Part shown: positions 1 to 4,278 of the stretch, one piece after another
Layout of the letters: each line of letters starts with the position of its first letter
Numbering within the stretch: position 1 is the stretch's first letter
From: Candidatus Woesearchaeota archaeon
GTDB taxonomy: Archaea; Nanobdellota; Nanobdellia; UBA10117
Direction: 5' to 3'
Assembly: GCA_023245115.1 (NCBI GenBank)
Contig: JAHFKX010000056.1
Span: 1 to 5,465 of the forward strand
Length of the DNA: 5,465 nucleotides
Notes under the pieces: generated by a model
Database searches by the model: none
Seen by the model: the letters and a program-made list of their open reading frames with translations, nothing else
Told to the model about the DNA's origin: nothing
Translations under genes and position numbers: made by a program

Positions 1-381
1 ATCGCTAATTCCGCTTTTAGTGCCAGCTTTGAAAGCATATCCATTAATTATCCGCGTGGCTTGCTGCGGATAACGGCTAACTAAATTATTATTTTTATCC
101 AGCAAAATTGCTACATCTTCCGCGTTATTCCAAATCGACGCTTTGCGATTTTGATACAAATCTGTTTTTGTATTTTTGCCAGAAAATGTATGAATAATTA
201 TTGTTTTATTCGGTAAAACATTTGTTCCTTTTGGAAAGACAAATTTGTGCCGGTATTTTGGAAATGGATGCTTGAATTTTTCAGAGTCTGACAACATCCA
301 ACCGGACATATCGACTGACTGCGAAGAATCATTTTGAATTTCAACAAATTCTTTTTTCCTGTCAATCGCTATGATTTTCAT
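1..381 (-). CDS. Lamin-tail-domain protein, N-terminal part (cut by window edge)
   Basis: Reading leftward from an ATG at 381 there are 127 open codons with no stop before the window edge, so only the N-terminal part is seen. Residues 11-105 match a lamin tail domain (LTD), an Ig-like beta fold: EFVEIQND, then VDMSGWMLSD, then FVFPKGTNVLPNKTIII, then TDLYQNRKASIWNNAEDVAILLD followed by a hydrophobic strand. These blocks come in the family's order and spacing. In prokaryotes LTDs usually lie in secreted or cell-surface proteins, often fused to nucleases or repeats, and are thought to serve in binding or attachment. Oddly, the domain starts almost at residue 1, with no signal peptide or membrane segment ahead of it. 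Residues 106-127 enter an unrecognised region, so the full protein may carry another domain. The start is supported by a TATA-like box about 24 nt upstream, fitting a leaderless transcript. The domain call is firm; the function is unknown. Confidence 0.82.
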   Translation of the reverse strand, partial: MKIIAIDRKKEFVEIQNDSSQSVDMSGWMLSDSEKFKHPFPKYRHKFVFPKGTNVLPNKTIIIHTFSGKNTKTDLYQNRKASIWNNAEDVAILLDKNNNLVSRYPQQATRIINGYAFKAGTKSGISD

Positions 382-403
382 ATTAATTTTTAGTAAACAA
401 TAC

Positions 404-417
404 TTAAAAATCTTTCC
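404..417 (-). promoter_or_regulatory. TATA/BRE-like promoter for the lamin-tail gene
   Basis: Read on the minus strand this is GGAAAGATTTTTAA, a purine-rich BRE-like stretch followed by a TATA-like core. It ends about 23 nt before the ATG at 381, where an archaeal leaderless promoter is expected. The same AT-rich core read on the plus strand (TTAAAAAT, 404-411) stands about 20-27 nt before the G+C-rich RNA block that starts near 431, so it may serve both directions. This rests on position and composition only. Confidence 0.45.
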
Positions 418-423
418 AATTGC

Positions 424-664
424 GGGATTAGGCCCCGGCAGGAGCGGTCCGATCCTATAATACCGTCCGTCCTGTAAGTTGGCGCTTGAGCACTACAGTT
501 CGCGGCCGTTCCAGACACCAAGTCCATAGGTCTCGGAAGCTGCGCACCAACAAGTGTCTCCGAAGAGGCCTATTCTTATTGGCGTCAGTCAAGCAGTACC
601 TACTATCTTAGTACCTAAGCGACGCAACATGGGTTGCTGCCCTGCCAGGTTTGCCCTCCCTTTT
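424..664 (+). ncRNA. Probable stable structured non-coding RNA, family not identified
   Basis: Bases 421-660 are 56% G+C (135 of 240), against 22% and 27% in the 60 bp on either side. Such islands in AT-rich archaeal genomes are typically stable RNA genes. The ends pair: 435-442 with 641-649 (one bulged A), continuing as 444-448 with 636-640, about 13 bp in all; GGC 431-433 can add to GCC 653-655. A central hairpin covers 512-588: GACACCAA with TTGGCGTC (one A/C mismatch), ATAGG 526-530 with CCTAT 569-573, TCT 531-533 with AGA 564-566, CGGA 534-537 with TCCG 559-562. A further hairpin is CTGTA 472-476 with TACAG 494-498. The plus strand is preferred because three extra pairs are G-U on this strand, a TATA-like box lies about 25 nt upstream and TTTT follows at 661-664; the minus strand is not excluded. 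SRP RNA or RNase P RNA are natural candidates by size, but I could not find their signature motifs. The boundaries are approximate. Confidence 0.6.
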
Positions 665-690
665 AGGAACATAAAAAAGAAGCATAAGAC

Positions 691-698
691 TTATATAA
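691..698 (+). promoter_or_regulatory. TATA box for the 110-residue membrane protein
   Basis: TTATATAA lies 20-28 nt before the ATG at 719. There is no Shine-Dalgarno site in between, so a leaderless transcript starting at or near the ATG is likely. This box decides the start at 719 over the upstream in-frame GTG at 554, which lies inside the structured RNA block. Confidence 0.6.
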
Positions 699-718
699 AT
701 CTATTCCTGCAAAAACAG

Positions 719-1051
719 ATGATACTGTTAAACGACTTGCTGCTCGTGCTGGTTTTAAGCGCCGCATTTCCGCTCGGCTTTCTCTTGTACCAGTGGAGCA
801 AAGATGAAGTTGATGCAGTTATCAAGAAATTTCCCTGGCTAAAGTGGGCAACTAAATCAACGCTCGCGCTCTCCGCGATGACTAGCGTGCTGGCAGTCTG
901 GGCAACCACGGAAATATTGTTGGTTTTATTCATTGTAAATCTTGCAGTCTCTTCGATTGGGCTGAGGAGCTGGCGCGAGTCGCTGAGGCCAAGTGTTGGA
1001 TTAATTATTTTATTTTTTGGGATTAAGTATTTGTTACTAACAATTTTCTAG
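719..1051 (+). CDS. Small three-helix membrane protein, function unknown
   Basis: This encodes 110 residues. Hydrophobic segments lie at about 7-24, 49-80 (long, perhaps one tilted or two short helices) and 93-110, so it is an integral membrane protein. The loop between the first two (25-48) is charged and aromatic, with WSKDEVDAVIKKFPWLKW; the loop before the last helix is basic (RSWRESLR). There is no signal peptide cleavage site and no recognised catalytic motif, and I cannot assign a family with certainty. The frame is open further upstream to a GTG at 554, but that stretch is the G+C-rich RNA block and would add a non-membrane, basic, low-quality N-terminus. The TATA box at 691-698 supports the ATG at 719. 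The last 25 codons have a diverged second copy at 1782-1859, showing that this gene or a close relative was once duplicated here. It is followed after 5 bp by the promoter of the next gene. Confidence 0.75.
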   Translation: MILLNDLLLVLVLSAAFPLGFLLYQWSKDEVDAVIKKFPWLKWATKSTLALSAMTSVLAVWATTEILLVLFIVNLAVSSIGLRSWRESLRPSVGLIILFFGIKYLLLTIF

Positions 1052-1056
1052 CAAAC

Positions 1057-1064
1057 TATTTAAA
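1057..1064 (+). promoter_or_regulatory. TATA box for the Ig-domain surface protein
   Basis: TATTTAAA stands about 27 nt before the GAGGAGG site at 1091-1097. Transcription would start near 1085-1090, giving a short leader of about 15 nt that contains the Shine-Dalgarno site and ends at the ACG at 1103. This spacing fits an SD-led archaeal transcript and argues that translation starts near 1103, not at a far downstream TTG. Confidence 0.5.
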
Positions 1065-1090
1065 CTCCAAAATATCAATCTTAAAGTAAA

Positions 1091-1097
1091 GAGGAGG
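1091..1097 (+). promoter_or_regulatory. Strong Shine-Dalgarno site with no canonical start codon behind it
   Basis: GAGGAGG is the best Shine-Dalgarno sequence in the window. Five bases (CAAAA) separate it from ACG at 1103-1105, exactly where an ATG would be expected. It is the main evidence for the start of the following gene. Confidence 0.55.
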
Positions 1098-1102
1098 CAA
1101 AA

Positions 1103-1759
1103 ACGGCAAACACAAAATTATCCGGAAAATCGGCGCGATTAATACAACAAGCACCAAAAGCACCTTGGATAAAAATAATTCCTCTATTAATTCTCTCAGG
1201 CGCGCTTATAGTAGTCGCTCTTCAAGTAATTGGGATCATTAATATTGGTGGCCCCTTAAATTCGAGCCAAGGAAATTCAGACGTTTATGCATTTCCAAAT
1301 CCTGCAATCATTGGCCAACCATTTAAATACGATTTTTCTAATCAGTTGATTCCCCTACTGCCTTCCGATAGTCTGGGAGCACCCTATACTTTTTATCTTG
1401 GTTCGGGCGTAGGTTTTCCTCCGATGGGTCTTATTCTTGGAATTGATGGAGTATTGAAAGGCACGCCGACAGCAAAGGGAAGCGATTTCCAAGTCTGCGT
1501 TAAAGATGTGAGCGGAAAGTCCGCATGCAGAATATTCCGTATTACTGTAAACTCCGCAAGCGATAATAGCAACAGAGGAAGCGGAGGTCAGAACAATTGC
1601 CCTGCCACACCAAAGCCCTCCTGCCATTCGATAAGTAACGGTATTGAAACAACGGGCGTGCTTACTTATGCTTATTGCAATTGCCCTAGTGGCACTACCT
1701 TCGCGCAAATGGACAACACAGCAGCTGGCGGTCCTTACAAGATTTGCACATGCAATTAG
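1103..1759 (+). CDS. Membrane-anchored surface protein with putative Ig (He_PIG-like) domain and Cys-rich tail; non-AUG start
   Basis: The frame is open from 1085 (after TAA 1082-1084) to TAG 1757-1759. It has no ATG, GTG or TTG until a TTG at 1346, which lies inside the conserved domain. From ACG at 1103, five bases after GAGGAGG, it gives 218 residues: a basic N-terminus (1-22), one membrane helix at about 25-46 (KIIPLLILSGALIVVAL and on), and an outside domain at about 64-150. The domain core, LPSDSLGAPYTFYLGSG, then PPMGLILGIDGVLKGTPTAKG and FQVCVKDVSG, is the hallmark of putative Ig domains that occur in cadherin-like surface proteins. A Ser/Asn/Gly linker follows, then a tail with six cysteines (166, 174, 192, 194, 215, 217); with 132 and 142 there are eight, all on the predicted outer side, fitting disulfides. 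The likely role is cell-surface adhesion or binding (inferred). The start could be a true non-AUG start, a mutated ATG or a sequencing error. It is flanked by diverged copies of the preceding gene's 3' end. Confidence 0.68.
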   Translation, partial: TANTKLSGKSARLIQQAPKAPWIKIIPLLILSGALIVVALQVIGIINIGGPLNSSQGNSDVYAFPNPAIIGQPFKYDFSNQLIPLLPSDSLGAPYTFYLGSGVGFPPMGLILGIDGVLKGTPTAKGSDFQVCVKDVSGKSACRIFRITVNSASDNSNRGSGGQNNCPATPKPSCHSISNGIETTGVLTYAYCNCPSGTTFAQMDNTAAGGPYKICTCN

Positions 1760-1780
1760 TTTGCATAGAATTTCAAACTA
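1757..1780 (+). terminator. Hairpin at the stop codon, possible transcript end
   Basis: TAGTTTG (1757-1763) pairs perfectly with CAAACTA (1774-1780) around a 10-base loop, and the stem includes the stop codon of the Ig-domain gene. There is no T tract directly after it, so it may be an RNA-end structure more than a classical terminator. It lies between this gene and the convergent reductase gene. Confidence 0.25.
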
Positions 1781-1781
1781 A

Positions 1782-1859
1782 GCAAAGGAAAACTTGGGGC
1801 CGAGCGCGGGATTAATTGTTTTGTTTCTTGGGATTAAATACCTTTTACATTTAATATAA
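1782..1859 (+). pseudogene. Remnant of a second copy of the 110-residue membrane protein (3' end only)
   Basis: The frame runs from 1782, right after an in-frame TAA at 1779-1781, to TAA 1857-1859, and reads AKENLGPSAGLIVLFLGIKY then LLHLI. Codons 1788-1847 align without gaps to codons 977-1036 of the membrane protein gene: 15 of 20 residues are identical, and 43 of 60 bases. Many base changes are at third positions, so the copy was probably under protein-level selection before it was lost. Nothing of the upstream 80 or so codons remains. Its end overlaps the last codons of the convergent reductase gene (stop at 1834-1836). It marks an old duplication, with the Ig-domain gene now between the two copies. 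Confidence 0.7.
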
Positions 1860-2778
1860 AATCACTATCAATCTCTCGTTCCTTCGGCAACAACCAAGAC
1901 AGATAATTCCCCAAGAAATATCCAAGTTTATTTATTAGCGTAGTTTTCCAGACCATAAACCCGAAAAATTTTCTCAGCTCTCTGTGGTAAGCGTTGAAGT
2001 CCGGGAAGTTCCGCAGCAAAATATTTGCTGCTGTCAAGCTCCAGATAACTCCCCCGCCGCTCCAAGGCTTGGTCAGCCCGCAGGCATCGCCACCGCATAA
2101 AGTTACAGTTGGATTGTCTGACACAATCATTCCGCCGGGGATGGGCCAGGCCTGCAAATCCGTAATTTTTATTTTTAACTGTTCGCAGAATTCGTCCAAC
2201 AATTTTTTGGCGACTTTCTGCTCTTCCATAATCCCATACTCAACTCGATCGCCGCGGGGAATCTTCCAGAAAAATCCGCTTGCAGTTGGCCACGTATCGA
2301 CAAAGTTATCAGAATTTTTTTCAGGAACGAAGAACTGCAGGCCAGTCTTGAAGTGCGGTTCTTTCAGCCCTAATAATTTTCGCGTAATAGAAAGCGCGCC
2401 ATCAGTTCCAATCACGCGGTCAAATATTTGTGGCAGTTCGTCGACTTTGTGATTCAAAATAATTTTTACTCCGGAATTTTCGGCTAGCTTGGCAACATAT
2501 TTATCCAATTCTGCGTGCGACATTAATAACATTCTTTGTTTGAACTTGAGCTTCCCGGTCCAATTCGAAAAATGCACGTTTGCGCTTTCAATTGAGTGTT
2601 CGACCAGACCTTTATTCTCCGGAACAAACTGCCACAGCCGCTCAGAAATCAGGCCAGAGCACACAACTTTTCCAATTTCTGCCCGTTTTTCGAAAATAGT
2701 TACTTCATGGCCAAGCTGGCTCAGGCGCCAGGCCAGATACGAACCGGTAATACCACAACCAACTATGGCTACTTTCAT
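1834..2778 (-). CDS. Geranylgeranyl reductase family FAD-dependent oxidoreductase
   Basis: This encodes 314 residues. The N-terminus is a dinucleotide-binding fold with GCGITG (7-12, GxGxxG) and an acidic residue at the end of the second strand (E30), the usual FAD ribose contact. VVCSGLIS (38-45) matches the cysteine-containing CxG block of the family, GTDGALSITRKLLGL (124-138) is the second FAD motif, and CGGDACGLTKPWSGGG (228-243) is the GD motif that binds FAD phosphate. GFFWKIPRGD (168-177) fits the family's substrate-domain strand. Known members reduce the double bonds of geranylgeranyl chains, in archaea those of archaeol-type membrane lipids; the exact substrate here is inferred. It is shorter than typical members (about 390 residues), mainly toward the C-terminus. 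The C-terminal hydrophobic stretch (285-297) may touch the membrane. The start at 2778 is supported by a TATA-like box 22 nt upstream and by the GxGxxG motif beginning at residue 7. Confidence 0.88.
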   Translation of the reverse strand: MKVAIVGCGITGSYLAWRLSQLGHEVTIFEKRAEIGKVVCSGLISERLWQFVPENKGLVEHSIESANVHFSNWTGKLKFKQRMLLMSHAELDKYVAKLAENSGVKIILNHKVDELPQIFDRVIGTDGALSITRKLLGLKEPHFKTGLQFFVPEKNSDNFVDTWPTASGFFWKIPRGDRVEYGIMEEQKVAKKLLDEFCEQLKIKITDLQAWPIPGGMIVSDNPTVTLCGGDACGLTKPWSGGGVIWSLTAANILLRNFPDFNAYHRELRKFFGFMVWKTTLINKLGYFLGNYLSWLLPKEREIDSDFILNVKGI

Positions 2779-2889
2779 ACATTTTCTAAAAGCAAAAAGC
2801 TTTAAAAACGTAGTTACGGGGCTTAAATCGGTCTAAAATGGTAACGCCGAAGGCTATATCTTTCAGCGGACCATTATTCACAGGTAAAA
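2779..2889. promoter_or_regulatory. Divergent intergenic region: reductase and ribosomal operon promoters
   Basis: These 111 bp separate two divergent genes. For the plus strand three TATA-like spots are seen: TTTAAAAAC at 2801, CTTAAAT at 2822 and CTATAT at 2854. The last gives a start near 2881 and a leader of about 10 nt with AGGT (2882-2885) as a weak ribosome site; the others give a leader of 40-60 nt. The 11-mer AAAATGGTAAC occurs twice, at 2835-2845 and at the real start 2887-2897. The first copy opens a frame that overlaps rpS19e out of phase and looks non-coding. Which plus-strand promoter is used cannot be decided from sequence. Confidence 0.4.
2801..2809 (-). promoter_or_regulatory. 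TATA-like box for the reductase gene
   Basis: On the minus strand this reads GTTTTTAAA and ends 22 nt before the ATG at 2778. There is no Shine-Dalgarno site in between, so a leaderless start is likely. The same AT-rich core could be used on the plus strand as a distal promoter for the ribosomal operon. Confidence 0.45.
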
Positions 2890-3315
2890 ATGGTAACAGT
2901 ATTCGATGTACCGCCGCAGAAACTGGCAGAAGAAGTGGCCAGCCAGCTCAAGGGAAAAATACAGGCACCCAAATGGTCTACTTTCGTAAAGACTGGTCCC
3001 AGCAAAGAAAGACCGCCAGTAAATCCAAATTGGTTCTATGTTCGTGCGGCGTCAGTGCTCAAAGCGCTATATGAAAACGGCCCGGTCGGCGTTTCAAAAC
3101 TAAGATCGAAATACGGCGGGCGTAAGAACCGCGGCGTCAGGCCATCAAAGTTCGTAAAAGCATCAGGTAACATAATCCGAAAGGTACTACAACAGCTTGA
3201 CAAGGCAGGCCTTTCAAAATACCAGAAAGAAGGCATACACAAGGGCAGAGTAATAACGCCACAGGGAATTTCACTGTTAACAAAAGCTGCAGAAGCCGTA
3301 GCAAAATCTCAATAA
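2890..3315 (+). CDS. rps19e: 30S ribosomal protein S19e
   Basis: This encodes 141 residues, close to the usual archaeal length of about 150, and is recognisable along its whole length. The N-terminus is MVTVFDVPPQKLAEEVA. WSTFVKTGPSKERPP then NPNWFYVRAASVLK holds the family's most conserved aromatic stretch, GPVGVSKLRSKYGGRKNRG is the basic rRNA-contacting segment, and IIRKVLQQLDKAGL then GRVITPQGISLL forms the winged-helix-like C-terminal part. S19e is an archaeal/eukaryotic small-subunit protein, needed in eukaryotes for 18S rRNA maturation and 40S assembly. The ATG at 2890 is preceded by AGGT (2882-2885). The upstream ATG at 2838 is in another frame. It is the first gene of the operon, and its TAA (3313-3315) shares its last A with the ATG of the next gene, so translation is probably coupled. 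Confidence 0.97.
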   Translation: MVTVFDVPPQKLAEEVASQLKGKIQAPKWSTFVKTGPSKERPPVNPNWFYVRAASVLKALYENGPVGVSKLRSKYGGRKNRGVRPSKFVKASGNIIRKVLQQLDKAGLSKYQKEGIHKGRVITPQGISLLTKAAEAVAKSQ

Positions 3316-3590
3316 TGGATGCTGCTGAAGAAATCAGAAGACAGCAGGAAAATGAACTGCAAAGGCAGCAAATAAAAAAAACAGCACTGCAACAATTCAT
3401 GACTCGCGAGGCAAGGGAACGCCTTGCATTCGTCCGGGCAGGGCATGCAGAACTCGCTGAGCAGATTGAAGATATGCTCATACAGTCCGCAAATGCAGGC
3501 CAGTTGCAGGGACAAATCACCGAGGAGCAGATAAAACATCTGCTTGAGCAAATCAGCAAAACAAAAAAAACATTTAGGATACTCCGCTGA
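3315..3590 (+). CDS. PDCD5/TFAR19-family DNA-binding protein
   Basis: This encodes 91 residues, somewhat shorter than the usual 105-120. The N-terminal helix (1-25) is Glu/Gln/Arg-rich (AAEEIRRQQENELQRQQ). The three-helix core follows: LQQFMTREARERLAFVRAG, HAELAEQIEDMLIQSANAGQ, and ITEEQIKHLLEQIS. This is the archaeal homologue of human programmed cell death 5 (TFAR19). Archaeal members have been reported to bind DNA, but the cellular role is not settled. The short C-terminus after the core is TKKTFRILR, basic as in relatives. It overlaps the rpS19e stop by one base and precedes rpL39e by 14 bp. This pairing with S19e and L39e is widely conserved in archaea and supports the call. Confidence 0.93.
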   Translation: MDAAEEIRRQQENELQRQQIKKTALQQFMTREARERLAFVRAGHAELAEQIEDMLIQSANAGQLQGQITEEQIKHLLEQISKTKKTFRILR

Positions 3591-3592
3591 AA

Positions 3593-3596
3593 GTGA
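3593..3596 (+). promoter_or_regulatory. Ribosome-binding site deciding the rpL39e start
   Basis: GTGA matches part of the archaeal anti-Shine-Dalgarno complement (GGTGA) and ends 8 bases before the ATG at 3605. The GTG within it is in frame with L39e, but using it as a start would leave no ribosome site and would add four residues (MKQK) that the family lacks. The ATG at 3605 is preferred. Confidence 0.5.
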
Positions 3597-3604
3597 AACA
3601 AAAA

Positions 3605-3784
3605 ATGAGCAGTATAAAACCATCAGGAAAAAAAATCAGATTGGGCAAGGCAGGCCGCCAGACTAGATGGGCTCCTTTTTGGGTTGTGCCAAAAATGTTC
3701 GGCCTGAAACGAGCAAGGCATGTTCATCCGTCACGAATTACTGCCAAGAAGCGTGAATGGAGACGTTCAAGGACAAAGGCATAA
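3605..3784 (+). CDS. rpl39e: 50S ribosomal protein L39e
   Basis: This encodes 59 residues from ATG 3605, rich in Lys and Arg. MSSIKPSGKKIRLGKAGRQ matches the start of L39e (the family pattern is M-x-x-x-K-x-x-x-KK-x-R-L-x-K-A). RWAPFWVVPK matches the central VPVWV segment, and KKREWRRSRTKA matches the C-terminal RRHWRRSKLK. The usual protein has about 51 residues. Here eight or so extra residues sit between the WVV and WRR blocks (around FGLKRARHVHPSRITA), a longer form I associate with small-genome archaea. L39e lines the nascent-chain exit tunnel of the large subunit. It ends one base before the L31e start. Confidence 0.93.
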   Translation: MSSIKPSGKKIRLGKAGRQTRWAPFWVVPKMFGLKRARHVHPSRITAKKREWRRSRTKA

Positions 3785-3785
3785 G

Positions 3786-4277
3786 ATGGCTGAAGAGAAA
3801 TTATTTACGTTAAACTTAAGGCGCGGCTTCGTGAAGGTGCCAACATGGAGAAAGACCAAGCGCGCAATGGACGAAATAAAAAAACAGCTTGCCCGCTATG
3901 CCAAAGCAGAAACAGTAATATTATCTAAACATATTAACGAATTTGTATGGGCACGCGGTGCAAAAAACCCGCCGCCAAAAATCACACTAAAAGTTGAAAT
4001 TGACAGAGAGAAAAAAATTGCCCGTGCAGAGTTAGCAGAATTATCTGCGAGAGCAAAGCGAGACATCGAAAAACAAAAGAAAGCTGAAGCAGAAATGAAA
4101 AAGTCTGAGGAAAAGAAGGAAGATATCAAGAAAGAGGCAAAGCCGGAAAAAGCGGCCGATACAAAAGAAACACCAGCAGAAATAAAGAAGGAGCCAGACG
4201 CAAAAACAGAGGCAGAAACAAAAGCCAAGGCTCCAAAAAAGCTAACGCGCAAGCAGGAAATTTCTATTAATAAGTAA
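3786..4277 (+). CDS. rpl31e: 50S ribosomal protein L31e with long charged C-terminal tail
   Basis: This encodes 163 residues. Residues 1-84 are a complete L31e domain: FTLNLRRGFVKVPTWRKTKR, AMDEIKKQLARYAKAETVIL, then HINEFVWARGAKNPPPKITL and KVEIDREKKIARAELA. L31e sits near the tunnel exit on the large subunit. The usual archaeal length is 85-95; here residues 88-163 add a tail made almost only of Lys, Glu, Ala, Asp, Pro and Thr, with no aromatic residue and few bulky hydrophobics, so it is probably disordered or a charged helix. It is not a frameshift fusion, since the frame is clean up to aIF6. The ATG at 3786 starts one base after the L39e stop. The frame stays open upstream within L39e, but that part does not match L31e. 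The aIF6 gene begins one base after its stop. Confidence 0.93.
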   Translation: MAEEKLFTLNLRRGFVKVPTWRKTKRAMDEIKKQLARYAKAETVILSKHINEFVWARGAKNPPPKITLKVEIDREKKIARAELAELSARAKRDIEKQKKAEAEMKKSEEKKEDIKKEAKPEKAADTKETPAEIKKEPDAKTEAETKAKAPKKLTRKQEISINK

Positions 4278-4278
4278 A

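Noticed and set aside
500..600. 5S rRNA, because CTCGGAAGCTGCGC at 532-545 resembles the 5S loop region CTCGGAAGCTAAGC
   Set aside because: The rest of the 5S layout is absent: no closing helix at about 120 nt, and no match in the 3' half. The bases concerned pair better in the long hairpin 512-588.
424..664. SRP RNA or RNase P RNA as a firm call
   Set aside because: TGTAA at 473-477 and the paired ends are suggestive, but the SRP54-binding asymmetric loop plus tetraloop is not found on either strand, and the RNase P core motifs (GGAAAGUCC-like and ACAGAA-like) are not seen.
554..718. Extended N-terminus of the small membrane protein from GTG 554
   Set aside because: It lies inside the G+C-rich structured RNA block, encodes a basic stretch without similarity to a signal or membrane segment, and ignores the TATA box at 691-698 that points to ATG 719.
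1994..2452. Plus-strand 152-codon frame opposite the reductase
   Set aside because: It is the antisense of a clear flavoprotein with all FAD motifs; there is no promoter, no ribosome site and no recognisable domain.
2838..3074. 78-codon frame starting at ATG 2838
   Set aside because: It overlaps rpS19e in another frame and its product has no recognisable pattern; rpS19e is certain.
3720..3785. Longer L31e from an upstream ATG at 3720
   Set aside because: This part is the 3' end of rpL39e read in another frame. The conserved L31e N-terminus begins right at ATG 3786.
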